A stretch of 64,000 bases of DNA from Streptomonospora sp. PA3 (GTDB lineage: Bacteria; Actinomycetota; Actinomycetes; Streptosporangiales; Streptosporangiaceae). Below are positions 42,946 to 51,424 of the stretch, piece by piece. Each line of letters begins with the position of its first letter. The stretch's first letter is position 1. A program made the translations under genes and the position numbers. The notes beneath the pieces are model-generated. The model ran no database searches. It was not told the origin of the DNA and worked only from the letters and a program-made list of their open reading frames with translations. The stretch is from assembly GCF_009728995.1 (NCBI RefSeq), contig NZ_VTZW01000019.1, positions 310,001 to 374,000 of the forward strand, given 5' to 3'.

Positions 42946-43371
42946 ATGAGTGACGTCTCCCCACAGCAACCTGTGCAGCGTTCGCCGGCCCGCCCGCCGG
43001 TCGTTCTCCTCGTTGGCTTGGAGGTCGACTCCGCGGACGGAGTCGTGTTCATTCGCACGCCGACTCTGCTGCGTAGACATGAGCCCTCGCTTCCCACCGC
43101 CGTCGAATTCGGCGTGGCCCTAATGGTGCTCGACTCCTCCATCGACAGAGGCGAGATCATGCCGTTCCAACTTCGGGTCGCTCGGCCGTCGGAGACGGTC
43201 GCACTCAGCCTGACGGGCCTTATGTCAAACGAGGATGGTGGCGCGGCTCCGCTGTGGACGCAGTCGATTCGATTGGTTCTCGATGAAGCCGGGCCGTGGG
43301 TTTTCTCTGCGGAGATCGCCGGTCGAACGGCCGAACGCGAAATCGTGGTGACTACCGCTGGAGACGGGTAA
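42946..43371 (+). CDS. Small protein, possibly DUF6941-like
   Basis: 141 residues, soluble, beta-rich. After a variable N-terminus it shows VEFGVALMVLDSSIDRGEIMPFQLRVARP, TVALSLTGL, and a C-terminal QSIRLVLDEAGPWVFSAEIAGR, a pattern that resembles DUF6941 proteins; the assignment is tentative. ATG 42946 fits the domain start, although no strong ribosome site is visible. Its base composition is clearly less GC-rich than the flanking lyase gene. The TAA stop is immediately followed by the next ATG, so it is translationally linked with the DUF4258 gene. Confidence 0.55.
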   Translation: MSDVSPQQPVQRSPARPPVVLLVGLEVDSADGVVFIRTPTLLRRHEPSLPTAVEFGVALMVLDSSIDRGEIMPFQLRVARPSETVALSLTGLMSNEDGGAAPLWTQSIRLVLDEAGPWVFSAEIAGRTAEREIVVTTAGDG

Positions 43372-43605
43372 ATGCCGCCCCGGTTCACGCACCACCTTCG
43401 TGAACGCCTGCGGAAGAGGAAGATCAGCGAGGCAGACGTCCAGGCCGTCGTCGCCCGGCCGGTAAACGTGGTCCACGACCCTCAGAATCGCTCGTACAAA
43501 CTGTTCGGGTGGACCGGTGACGGACGCCGGATCTACGTCGCGGTCAGAGAGGACTCCTGGGGTACTGGCGACCCTGTCTTGAAGACGGCGGTGGAAGTAT
43601 CGTGA
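43372..43605 (+). CDS. DUF4258 protein (possible toxin)
   Basis: 77 residues. The pattern FTHHLRERLRKRKISEADVQAVVARPVNVVHDPQNRSYKLFGWTGDGRRIYVAV matches DUF4258, a small RelE-like fold often encoded beside a DUF2283 protein and suspected to be a toxin-antitoxin partner. It starts directly after the previous stop codon (TAA ATG) and its TGA overlaps the GTG of the next gene (GTGA). Lower GC than its surroundings. Toxic activity is inferred from gene arrangement only. Confidence 0.75.
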   Translation: MPPRFTHHLRERLRKRKISEADVQAVVARPVNVVHDPQNRSYKLFGWTGDGRRIYVAVREDSWGTGDPVLKTAVEVS

Positions 43606-44138
43606 GGAGCATGGCTGAGGTGTCCAGCGTCTCGATCGACCAGGAAGCTGATGCCGCCTACTTGGGGCTGGCAGAGGAGCCTGTGGCGCGTAGCGTAGAG
43701 CACGGGTCGTTCGTCGCCGATTACGGCTCCGATGGCAGGGTTCTTGGTATCGAAGTCTTGACGCTGCGGCAGGCTCCGACCGTTTCGGCGATCATGGATG
43801 CCGTGGGTCCCGTGGATGACGCCGCGCGAAAGCGCATCGTGTCTTTCATAGACCAGATTCGCGGCTTGGAAGGCTCGCCCGGTACGTCGCCGAGTGTCGA
43901 CCAGGCTCGCCTGGGGGATCAGACCGCTGATCTGCCCGAGACACGGCTGGACGAAACGCGGTCCTTCACAATCGCCGAAGTAGCGACCATCATGCGGGTG
44001 TCGAGGATGACGATATACCGCATGATTCACTCGGGCACGCTGCCGGCCGTCCGCGTCGGCCGGATGTACCGCGTTCCTGCGCCCGCCGTAGACGACTACC
44101 TCCGTGGCGCCGAGACCAGGCTCGAAGCCATGAGGTGA
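43602..44138 (+). CDS. DUF2283 protein fused to an excisionase-type HTH
   Basis: 178 residues. The N-terminal ~60 residues (VSIDQEADAAYLGLAEE, FVADYGSDGRVLGIEVLTL) are DUF2283; a variable linker follows; residues ~122-170 are an excisionase/MerR-like helix-turn-helix (FTIAEVATIMRVSRMTIYRMIHSGTLPAVRVGRMYRVPA). The DUF2283 part pairs with DUF4258 in many genomes, and the HTH suggests this protein is the antitoxin and autorepressor in one chain. GTG 43602 overlaps the upstream stop by 4 nt and has GGTGGAAG upstream; ATG 43611 is the alternative. Confidence 0.75.
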   Translation: MRSMAEVSSVSIDQEADAAYLGLAEEPVARSVEHGSFVADYGSDGRVLGIEVLTLRQAPTVSAIMDAVGPVDDAARKRIVSFIDQIRGLEGSPGTSPSVDQARLGDQTADLPETRLDETRSFTIAEVATIMRVSRMTIYRMIHSGTLPAVRVGRMYRVPAPAVDDYLRGAETRLEAMR

Positions 44139-44170
44139 CCAGCGCCGAAGGGCGGGCGCAGGGGATGCCG

Positions 44171-45007
44171 TCAAGGCTTGCGGCCGACTCCGCAGAACTG
44201 GGCGACCGGGACGGGGGCGCCCACCTCGGTGGGCTCGGGGTGCCAGAGGGGGCAGGAGACCACGCCGGGCTCCAGCAGCTCCAGGCCCTCGAACAGGTCG
44301 GCGAGCCCCGCGGCGTCGCGCAGGGTGAGCGGGGTCGAGCCGCCCTCGTTCCACAGCCGGGCCGCCTCCTCCATGGCCTCGCGGTGGACCTCGTTGGTGG
44401 AGTGCGAGATCACCAGGTGGCTGCCGCTGGGAACCGCGTCCATCAGCCTCTTGATGAGGGCCTTGGCCTGTTCGGTGTCGGGAACGAACTCCAGGATTCC
44501 CAGCAGCATCACGGCCACCGGGCGCTGGAAGTCCAGGGTCCGCGCGGCGCCGTCGAGGATCCGGTCGGGCTCGCGCAGATCGGCGTCGATGTAGTCGGTC
44601 ACCACGTCCTCGTCGCCCACCAGCAGGGCGCGGGCGTGGGCGAGCACGACCGGGTCGTTGTCGACGTAGACCACCCGCGATCCCGGAGCGACCTCACGGG
44701 CGATCTCGTGGGTGTTGCCGGCGGCGGGGATGCCCGTGCCGATGTCGAGGAACTGGTCGGCGCCGGCCTCGGTCGCCAGACGGCGCACGGCCCGGCCGAG
44801 GAAGGCCCGATCGGCGCGCGCGTTGTCGACCATGTCGGGGATGGCGGCGAGGATCTGGTCGCCGGTCTCGCGGTCGGCGGCGAAGTTGTCCTTCCCGCCG
44901 AGCCAGTAGTCCCAGATCCGGGCCGGATGGGCGACGCTGGTGTCGATCTCCCGCGGAGGCTCCGCCGAGCCGCCGCCGGTCCTCATCCACTCGGGGGGTG
45001 CGCTCAT
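44171..45007 (-). CDS. DUF574-type SAM-dependent methyltransferase
   Basis: 278 residues. The N-terminus has the family signature IDTSVAHPARIWDYWLGGKDNFAADRETGDQI, then the SAM-binding motif FLDIGTGIPAAGNTHEIA, VVYVDNDPVVLAHARALL and the DFQRPVAVMLLGILEFVPD strand. This family (S-adenosyl methyltransferase, PF04672) is highly expanded in filamentous actinobacteria; substrates are unknown. It converges with the DUF2283 gene. No signal or membrane segment is seen. Confidence 0.9.
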   Translation of the reverse strand: MSAPPEWMRTGGGSAEPPREIDTSVAHPARIWDYWLGGKDNFAADRETGDQILAAIPDMVDNARADRAFLGRAVRRLATEAGADQFLDIGTGIPAAGNTHEIAREVAPGSRVVYVDNDPVVLAHARALLVGDEDVVTDYIDADLREPDRILDGAARTLDFQRPVAVMLLGILEFVPDTEQAKALIKRLMDAVPSGSHLVISHSTNEVHREAMEEAARLWNEGGSTPLTLRDAAGLADLFEGLELLEPGVVSCPLWHPEPTEVGAPVPVAQFCGVGRKP

Positions 45008-45148
45008 GGAAAGGGTACTCCTGCCTCTTATGCCCGTGGTGTCCGACTAATCACCGGATCGTAGTACCACCGGCCCCTCACGCGCGCCCGCACGCGCCGC
45101 CGGATCCCCGATCGCGGCCCGGCCGCCGGCGGCCCCGGCCGACCCGCA

Positions 45149-45191
45149 CGGCCTCGGCCTCCCCGGACAAGCCCGCCGGGGACCGAGGCCG
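45149..45191 (-). terminator. Hairpin after the DoxX gene
   Basis: Arms CGGCCTCGG..CCCCGG (45149-45166) and CCGGGG..CGAGGCCG (45176-45191) form an imperfect stem 14 nt beyond the DoxX stop on the minus strand. No T tract. Confidence 0.55.
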
Positions 45192-45204
45192 AACGGTGTC
45201 AGCC

Positions 45205-45645
45205 TCAGGCGGGTCCGGTCGGTGCGGGTTCGGACGCGTCTGCCAAGACCAGGCGGCGCACGGCCGGGCCCAGCGCCCACTCGCCCGGCCCCTGCACGGC
45301 GATCAGCAGGAACGCCCAGCAGTAGATCGCCGCGAGCTCGCCGCCGTTCGTCAGCGGAAGGAGTCCTTGGGGCTGGTGGACGACGAAGTACGCGTAGGCC
45401 ATCGAACCCGACGCCAGGACCGCGCTCGAACGGGTGAACAGTCCGGCGAGGACGAGCGTGCCGCACACCAGTTGGATGAGTGCCGCCCACCAGCTCGGCC
45501 AGGCCGCGAACTCGACCGCGAGCCCGGTGCCGCGGGCGCCGCCGAACACCCCGAACAGCGAAGACGCACCGTGCAGCAGGAACAGCAGCCCCGTCACCAT
45601 GCGGAACAGCGCCAGGACGGGTCCGCGCAGACGGTCGTGTTTCAT
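45205..45645 (-). CDS. DoxX-family membrane protein
   Basis: 146 residues with four hydrophobic helices. DoxX-type features include LALFRMVTGLLFLLHGASSLFG, AALIQLVCGTLVLAGLFTR and SGSMAYAYFVVHQPQGLLPLTNGGELAAIYCWAFLLIA. Members are quinol-oxidase-associated or thiol redox membrane proteins; the exact role is unknown. It starts 76 nt after the stop of the copper-monooxygenase-like gene, with which it may be co-transcribed. Confidence 0.88.
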   Translation of the reverse strand: MKHDRLRGPVLALFRMVTGLLFLLHGASSLFGVFGGARGTGLAVEFAAWPSWWAALIQLVCGTLVLAGLFTRSSAVLASGSMAYAYFVVHQPQGLLPLTNGGELAAIYCWAFLLIAVQGPGEWALGPAVRRLVLADASEPAPTGPA

Positions 45646-45721
45646 GCGATCACTCCCTCTGTCGTCGCGCCGTGCGGGAGCGGCCGGGGCCGCTGGGGCG
45701 GCCCCGGCCGCGGGATGAGGC

Positions 45722-46711
45722 TCAGTCCTCGGCCAGCCAGCCGGTCATGATGCCCATGACGTCGTCGTGGGAATGGCCCTCGATCTCATAGCGGGCCGTG
45801 GTCCTCAGCAGGTCGCCGCGCTCGACGCGGCCCAGGTCGCCGCTGCAGGGCGGCATGTCGGAGATCTGGCCGTGGCCGTTCAGGTCGACGAACTCGGGCG
45901 AGCCGCCTTCCTCGGCCTCGATGCGGCACAGCCGCGAGTGCTCGGAGATGTTGTCGGTCCAGATGGAGTGGCCCGCGTGGTGCAGGTGCCCCCGCATGTG
46001 CACGAGGTCCCCGGAGAGGTCGGACCTCCAGTAGCGGGACTCCTCGCTGGCGCCTTCGGGGGCGTCGTACTCGCTGCCGAAGCAGCCGCCGACGTCCAGC
46101 CAGAGCGGCGTGAGCGGGGTGATGCCGGCGTCCGCGCCGGCTGCCGTGTGGGAGAACTCGATCTCGATGTAGACCGTCTGCTCCTCGGGGGCCATGTTCA
46201 TCAGGTCGTAGTTCAGGTACCACCGCTCTCCGGCGCCGACTTCAAGCCCGTACCCGTCCGGGAAGTCGCTGGCGACGCGTTCGTTGCCGGAGGAGAAGAT
46301 CCGCTGGGACCCGGGGCACACGGCGTCGTCCTCGGTCGAGTCGAACAGCACGAAGTGGTGCATCATCGCGCCTTCGTCGACGTTGGCGTCGGTACCGTCG
46401 GCGTAGGTCAGGTTCGGGGCGAATCCCGTGATGAAGCAGTCCTCACACGGCTTCTCCGCGTTCAGCGCGATGCCGCTCTCCTGACCGTGGCCGCCGTGCC
46501 CGTCCTCGGAGTCGCCGCTGCCGGCGGCGGGAAGGGTGTAGGGCCCGTATCGGACGGTGGTGGTCTCCTCCTGGGCCGACGCCCGGACCTCGGCCGAATC
46601 GGATTGCGTGGTTTGCGCGTCGGCGGACGCGGGGTCGGAATTCTGCACGGCCGTCATCGAACCGACCGCCAATGCGATCGCGGCGGCGGACGCCAGTCTT
46701 CGCAGGAACAC
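45722..46711 (-). CDS. Secreted copper type II monooxygenase-like protein
   Basis: 329 residues. Residues 1-~31 are a signal peptide (FLRRLASAAAIALAVGSMTAV). The mature protein has a His/Gly-rich stretch (DGHGGHGQESG), a CEDC pair, MMHHFVLFDS with paired His residues, and MRGHLHHAGHS with an HxH. These His motifs and a late Met (DVMGIMTG) resemble the two copper sites of peptidylglycine/dopamine monooxygenase-type enzymes. Whether it is catalytic or only copper-binding is unclear. GTG 46711 has a GAGGAGGAACC site directly upstream; the frame before it is untranslated leader. Confidence 0.65.
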   Translation of the reverse strand: MFLRRLASAAAIALAVGSMTAVQNSDPASADAQTTQSDSAEVRASAQEETTTVRYGPYTLPAAGSGDSEDGHGGHGQESGIALNAEKPCEDCFITGFAPNLTYADGTDANVDEGAMMHHFVLFDSTEDDAVCPGSQRIFSSGNERVASDFPDGYGLEVGAGERWYLNYDLMNMAPEEQTVYIEIEFSHTAAGADAGITPLTPLWLDVGGCFGSEYDAPEGASEESRYWRSDLSGDLVHMRGHLHHAGHSIWTDNISEHSRLCRIEAEEGGSPEFVDLNGHGQISDMPPCSGDLGRVERGDLLRTTARYEIEGHSHDDVMGIMTGWLAED

Positions 46712-47511
46712 GGTTCCTCCTCTGCTCGGGGGATTTTCGGCAGGCGCGGAGCACAATGCTTCGGCGCCTCGAGCACACCGAAGAAACGGATCGGAACGGC
46801 GAACCCGAAAAGCGCGCAGGCTGCCGCCTCCCGATTCACCGCCGCTGTGAACTCCGTCGCGCGCTTCCGCGCCGCGTCACGGCCGACCACTCCGCAACCG
46901 GCCCGGCCTGGCCCTACGATCCAGGTCACCTGTTACGACGCCGTTGTCCGCGCATATCGCATTCCGGTTCTCCCATGAGCCGGACGAATGCGCTCTCCCT
47001 TTCCCGAAGCCCCCGCACGGGGACTTCCCTGAAGAATGGCGCGCACGTTCGACCGGCGTCAACACGCGGCGGGGCGCGAAAAACACGCATAGTTTCCGCG
47101 AGCCGGTGACCAGGATTATTCACGGCCATTCACGCCCACCGGCGCGGCAGAACAGGTGGTATCCCCGATCCGTGCTTGGAACCGATCGGGCCGGGCTGTG
47201 CTCCGCACCTCGCCCGGGGAACCGCCGGCCCCGCCGCCCACGGCGGCGCGCCCCGATCACACGGGCGGGTGGGAGACGGCTCCGGCGGAGATTCGGCCGT
47301 GCACCCACGCGTGTCCCGGCCCAGGGCGGGACGGGCGGTCGCCCGGTTCGGTCCTCCAGCGCGGCCCGCATCGGCCCGCGGAACTCGTCGTCGGAGCCCC
47401 CTTCCGCGTCCTCTGGGCGCAACCGCCCGGGTCGTCACCACCACGAGCACACGGCCGGCCGCGGGCCCGCCGCACTCAGCGACCCCGGCGGCTCTCCGCG
47501 AGAACACGACG
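46712..47511. other. 800-nt region without a recognised gene
   Basis: Several frames stay open, but none has a signal peptide, family motif or good ribosome site. 46760-47150 is less GC-rich than its surroundings; 47150-47510 is GC-rich. It should include the promoter of the copper-protein gene on its left side. No repeat shared with the rest of the window was noticed. Confidence 0.4.
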
Positions 47512-47546
47512 ACGCCCCCGGCCTATGCGCAGGCCGGGGGCGTTTT
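47512..47546. terminator. Terminator hairpin next to tRNA-Val
   Basis: Perfect 13-bp stem (ACGCCCCCGGCCT at 47512-47524, complement at 47531-47543) with a 6-nt loop. It lies 19 nt beyond the tRNA 3' end on the minus strand. TTTT follows on the plus strand, so it may work in both directions. Confidence 0.65.
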
Positions 47547-47562
47547 GCATGTTCGTGGAGGG

Positions 47563-47635
47563 TGGGCGCGAGAGGACTCGAACCTCCGACCACCCGCTTG
47601 TAAGGCGGGGGCTCTGCCAACTGAGCTACACGCCC
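47563..47635 (-). tRNA. tRNA-Val (anticodon TAC)
   Basis: 73-nt cloverleaf on the minus strand: acceptor GGGCGTG pairs with CGCGCCC (one G-U), D-arm TAGCTCAGTTGGCAGAGC, anticodon stem-loop CCCGC-CTTACAA-GCGGG with TAC at 47602-47600, and T-arm GGAGGTTCGAGTCCTC. Discriminator base A; the full CCA end is not encoded. Reads the valine codon GUA. Confidence 0.95.
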
Positions 47636-47711
47636 GGATGGGTGTCGATCCGGTGACAGGGAAATGGTACCGGGTCCGCGGGGCGGTACGGGCGGGCGAA
47701 GGGCGGGCGCC

Positions 47712-48173
47712 TCAGGGGAGTTCGGCGAGGGCCTTGCGGTAGTCGTCGACGTCGCGGGGTTCGGAGATGGGGTTGACGACCTTCCAGCGCACGATGCCCT
47801 GCATGTCGATGACGAAGGTGGCGCGCACCGCGACGCCGCGGGTCTCGTCGAAGGCGCCGTAGGCCCGGGCGGTCTCGCCGTGCGGCCAGAAGTCCGAGAG
47901 CAAAGGGAAGTCCAGCTCCTCCTGCTCGGCCCAGACGCGGTGGGCGAACATGGAGTCGACCGAGACCGTCAGCAGCTGGACGCGGTCGTTGACGAGGTCG
48001 CCGGCCGCCTCGCGCAGTGCGGCCAACTCGGTTCGGCAGACCCCCGAGAAGGCCAGCGGGTAGAAGACCAGGACCACGTTCCTGCGGCCGGTGAAGTCGG
48101 CCAGTCGCACGGTCTGGCCGTGCTGGTCGGCCAACTCGAATCCAGGCGCGGCCTGGCCGGGCTCGATCGGCAT
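47712..48173 (-). CDS. ahpE: AhpE-type 1-Cys peroxiredoxin
   Basis: 153 residues. Thiol peroxidase that reduces hydroperoxides through a catalytic Cys in YPLAFSGVCRTEL, matching the AhpE word YPLAFTGxC; Arg in VAVRATFVID completes the active site. The thioredoxin fold starts with GQAAPGFELADQHGQTVRLADF. No second conserved Cys is seen, as in the 1-Cys AhpE group. The DUF3052 gene lies upstream on the same strand, an order I recall from other actinobacteria. Confidence 0.9.
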   Translation of the reverse strand: MPIEPGQAAPGFELADQHGQTVRLADFTGRRNVVLVFYPLAFSGVCRTELAALREAAGDLVNDRVQLLTVSVDSMFAHRVWAEQEELDFPLLSDFWPHGETARAYGAFDETRGVAVRATFVIDMQGIVRWKVVNPISEPRDVDDYRKALAELP

Positions 48174-48299
48174 CGGTCCCCTCCTGCGAGCGTGCGGGCA
48201 CGGGTGCGTGCCGCCCGCCGCTGCCGGCGGACGGCACGCCCGCGGGTCACCCTATGGCAATCCGCTCCGCAGACCGCCCCGGCCGGGGACGGGACCTGC

Positions 48300-48731
48300 T
48301 CAGCGCTGCACCTTCGGCGCGACGAGCCGGGTCCCCGACCAGTTCGCACCCGCGCTCACCGCGCTGGTCTGCGACAGTCCGGCCGTGGTGGCGGCCTCGG
48401 CGACCTCGCTCGGCGAGACGTGGCCCTCGCGGCCGGGCTTGGGGGTCAGCACCAGGATGATGCCCCCGCCCTCGACCGCACCGAGAACGTCCACCAGGAC
48501 GTCGGTGAGGTCGTCCTCCTCGTCGCTGCGCCACCACAGCAGCGCGGCGTCGACGACGCCGTCGTAATCCTCGTCGACCAACTCCTCGCCGGTACGCTCG
48601 GCGATCGAGGCGCGCAGTTCCTCGTCCACGTCGTCGTCGAACAAGAATTCCTGCACCACCTGACCCGGTTTGAACCCGAGTCGATCGGCCAGGCCACGTT
48701 CGCTTTGTGCCTGGCCCGCGGTCGCGCTCAC
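48300..48731 (-). CDS. DUF3052 protein
   Basis: 143 residues, acidic. Signature: GLADRLGFKPGQVVQEFLFDDDVDEELRASIAERTGEELVDEDYDGVVDAALLWWR, then DLTDVLVDVLGAVEGGGIILVLTPKPGREGHVSPSEVAEAATTAGL. The family is confined to actinobacteria and has no assigned function. GTG 48731 has GGAGGAGGACTTTC upstream. It probably shares a transcript with ahpE, 126 nt downstream. Confidence 0.88.
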   Translation of the reverse strand: MSATAGQAQSERGLADRLGFKPGQVVQEFLFDDDVDEELRASIAERTGEELVDEDYDGVVDAALLWWRSDEEDDLTDVLVDVLGAVEGGGIILVLTPKPGREGHVSPSEVAEAATTAGLSQTSAVSAGANWSGTRLVAPKVQR

Positions 48732-48913
48732 GAAAGTCCTCCTCCACAAGTTCTGCTCTTCGCGCCGATCCCGCTCCTGTGCCGGCGGGTCGACCGTGCG
48801 CGGTCCCGTATCACCGGGGCGACCCCGCTGTTGAGGGCTAAGTTCACACGCTGGGGACCTGATCCGTCAACGCGCCTGCGCCCTGAGGTGTACTGCACTT
48901 ACCATCCTGGCCG

Positions 48914-49327
48914 CTATCCCGCGCCCGTCAAGAACGAGAGGCGGACTTGCCTGCTCGGATTGTCGACGTTGGTGTCCACGAGGGCGATGGACTGCCAGGT
49001 TCCCAGCTCAAGGCGGCCGCCGACCACGGGTACCGTGGCGTGGGGCGGGATGAGGGCCGGTATCACGTGGTCCCGCCCGTGGCCGGGCGAGCCGTGCCGG
49101 TGCCGCCACCGGTCGTCCTTGGGCACCAGGTCGCCCAGCAGGGCGAGCAGGTCCTCGTCGGACCCCGCTCCCAACTCCATGACGGTCACGCCTGCCGTGG
49201 CGTGCGGCACGAAGACGTTCAGCAGGCCGTCGCCGCCGCTCTCGGACACGAAGTCCCGGCACATGCCGGTGATATCGGTTATGCTCTCCGACCCGCCGGT
49301 CCGCAGGTCGAGAAGTTTCGTCCGCAT
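48914..49327 (-). CDS. YjbQ-family (UPF0047) protein
   Basis: 137 residues. Motifs of the secondary thiamine-phosphate synthase-like YjbQ family: VFVPHATAGVTVMEL near residue 40, HGRDHVIPALIPPHATVPVVGGRLELGTWQSIALVDTN at the C-terminal half with conserved His and Glu. Some members complement thiE mutants weakly; the biological role is unclear. ATG 49327 is used. It is divergent from the PhoD-type phosphatase gene, with ~150 nt between them. Confidence 0.88.
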   Translation of the reverse strand: MRTKLLDLRTGGSESITDITGMCRDFVSESGGDGLLNVFVPHATAGVTVMELGAGSDEDLLALLGDLVPKDDRWRHRHGSPGHGRDHVIPALIPPHATVPVVGGRLELGTWQSIALVDTNVDNPSRQVRLSFLTGAG

Positions 49328-49480
49328 GCGGCAACGCGTACCCACTAAGCACCCCGCTTCAACCTCCACAGGCGCCGCATCGGTGGTGACGGCCGGGCCC
49401 GGCAGGGCCATACTCGGGTGCGGAAGGTCGGCGCGTTCCCTGCGCCGAAATCCCTGCAGACGTCGACGGAAGGGGGGCCC

Positions 49481-51415
49481 GTGGGCATCGGCCTGCGCCT
49501 CGGCCCGCTGCTGAGGCACGTGACCGACACGACGGCTACCATCTGGGTCGAGACCGGGGCGCCGTGCACGGTCACGGTCGCCGCGGCCGGCGGGCACACC
49601 GCCAGCGCCCGCACGTTCACCGTGCACGGGCACCACTACGCGCTGTGCGACCTGCGCGGCCTGCCCCCCGGTGCCGTCCTGCCCTACGAGGTGCGCCTCG
49701 ACGGCGAGACGGTCTGGCCGCAAGCGGACTCGCCCCGGCCGCCGAGCACGGTGCACACCCTCGACACCGCGGCCCCCGCCCGGATCCTCTTCGGCTCCTG
49801 CCACACCGCCACCGACCACTCCCGAGCGGCCGTCCTGCGCTACGGCGTGGACATGCTGCGCGCCTATGCGCTGCGCCTGGCCGCCGCCCGCAGCTCCTCG
49901 CCGGCCGCCGGCGCCGCGCCGGCGGCCGCCCAGGAGGGCGAACCCTCGCTGCTTCTGCTCATCGGCGACCAGGTCTACGCCGACGAACTCCAGCCCGGCA
50001 TGAAGGAGTTCCTCGCGCGGCGGCGCGCGCACACCCGCGCGCAGGGAACCGGGCACGCCCCGCCCGACGACGAGGTCGTCTCCTTCGACGAGTACGCCGA
50101 GCTGTACCGCCAGGCGTGGTCGGATCCGGACATCCGCTGGCTGCTGTCCACGGTGCCCACCCTCATGCTGTTCGACGACCACGACATCCGCGACGACTGG
50201 AACACCTCGGGCACCTGGCGCGCCCAGATGGCGCGCAATCCGTGGTGGCGGCCCCGCATCACCTCCGGACTCGGCGCCTACTGGATCTACCAGCACCTGG
50301 GCAACCTCTCGCCCGAGCACCGTGCGGCCGATCCGGTCTTCGCCGAGGTGGTCCGGGCGGGCTCCGCCGGGGAGGCGTCCCCGGGCGCCTACCCGGCCGA
50401 TCCGGCCCCGGCGGCCGCATCCGACGGCCCCGGCGGGCGGGCGCCCCAGGGCGCCGACGCGGCGGGCGGGGTCCGCCAGGAGGTGCCCGCCGGCGGCTCC
50501 ACCGCCGAAGGCGTCCTCGGCCGGCCGCACGGCGGGCCGGTGCCCGCCGAGGCCGGCGACGCCGCGACCGTCGTCGACGCGTTCGCCTGGCGCGCCCACC
50601 AGGAGGCCGACAGCTACCGGTGGAGCTTCCGCTTCGACATCGGCCGCACCCGGCTGCTGATGGTCGACACCCGCTGCGGCCGCGTCGTCGACGACGACAC
50701 CCGGCGCAGCATGCTCGACCCCCAAGGCGCGGCGTGGCTGGACGACCAGCTCACCGGCGACGTCGACCACCTGGTCGTGGCCAGCACGCTGCCGTTCCTG
50801 ATGCCTGCGGGCGTGCACCACCTGGAGGCCTGGAACGAGGCCGTGTGCGCCGGTGCCTGGGGCAAGGCGCTGCGCGGCCCCGGCGAGAAGATCCGCCAGG
50901 AGGTCGACCTGGAGCACTGGGCGGCCTTCCAGTCCTCGTTCCGCTCCCTCGCCGACTCCGTGCTGCGGGTGGCCGCCGGCGAGCGCGGCGCGCCGCCCGC
51001 CAGCGTGCTGTTCCTTGGCGGCGACGTCCACTTCTCCTACCTGGCGCGGGCGCGCGGCGCCGGCTCCGCGCCAGGCGGGGGCACCCGCATCGCCCAGCTG
51101 GTGTGCTCGCCCACGTGCAACTGGATGCCGCCAATGCTGCGCCGGGCGACCTGGCTGAGCGCCCGCGGCGTCACCGGGGCGATCGGCGCGCTGCTGGCGC
51201 GTGCCGCGGGCGTGCCCGCGCCCCCGCTGCGCTGGCGCCTGGAGGGCGGCCCCTGGTACGACAACTCGCTGGCCATGCTGGTGCTTGAGGGGCGCAGCGC
51301 CGAGGTCGTCTGGTCGCACTCGCCCGTGGTCAAGCGCGCCGTGCAGCGGCTCACCCCCAACGAGTCGCCGCGCCCGAGCGTCCGCGAGCTCGCGCGCCAC
51401 ACGCTCGCCCCCTGA
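49481..51415 (+). CDS. PhoD-like metallophosphatase
   Basis: 644 residues. An N-terminal fibronectin-like domain (~1-95: LRHVTDTTATIWVETGAPCTV) precedes a PhoD-type metallophosphatase core: RILFGSCHTA, LLLIGDQVYADE (metal ligands Asp), TLMLFDDHDIRDDWNTSG (DDHD), LLMVDTRCGR, LVVASTLPFLMP and VLFLGGDVHFSYLARA (GDVHFSY). Such enzymes hydrolyse phosphodi- or monoesters with Ca/Fe. No signal peptide is seen, so it is probably cytoplasmic. A Gly/Ala/Pro-rich insert (~295-365) breaks the core. GTG 49481 has GGAAGGGGGG upstream. Confidence 0.88.
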   Translation: MGIGLRLGPLLRHVTDTTATIWVETGAPCTVTVAAAGGHTASARTFTVHGHHYALCDLRGLPPGAVLPYEVRLDGETVWPQADSPRPPSTVHTLDTAAPARILFGSCHTATDHSRAAVLRYGVDMLRAYALRLAAARSSSPAAGAAPAAAQEGEPSLLLLIGDQVYADELQPGMKEFLARRRAHTRAQGTGHAPPDDEVVSFDEYAELYRQAWSDPDIRWLLSTVPTLMLFDDHDIRDDWNTSGTWRAQMARNPWWRPRITSGLGAYWIYQHLGNLSPEHRAADPVFAEVVRAGSAGEASPGAYPADPAPAAASDGPGGRAPQGADAAGGVRQEVPAGGSTAEGVLGRPHGGPVPAEAGDAATVVDAFAWRAHQEADSYRWSFRFDIGRTRLLMVDTRCGRVVDDDTRRSMLDPQGAAWLDDQLTGDVDHLVVASTLPFLMPAGVHHLEAWNEAVCAGAWGKALRGPGEKIRQEVDLEHWAAFQSSFRSLADSVLRVAAGERGAPPASVLFLGGDVHFSYLARARGAGSAPGGGTRIAQLVCSPTCNWMPPMLRRATWLSARGVTGAIGALLARAAGVPAPPLRWRLEGGPWYDNSLAMLVLEGRSAEVVWSHSPVVKRAVQRLTPNESPRPSVRELARHTLAP

Positions 51416-51424
51416 CGCCCGGCG

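Noticed and set aside
48914-51400. Very long minus-strand frame extending from YjbQ across the PhoD gene
   Set aside because: Only its last 137 codons match YjbQ; the rest is antisense to a clear metallophosphatase.
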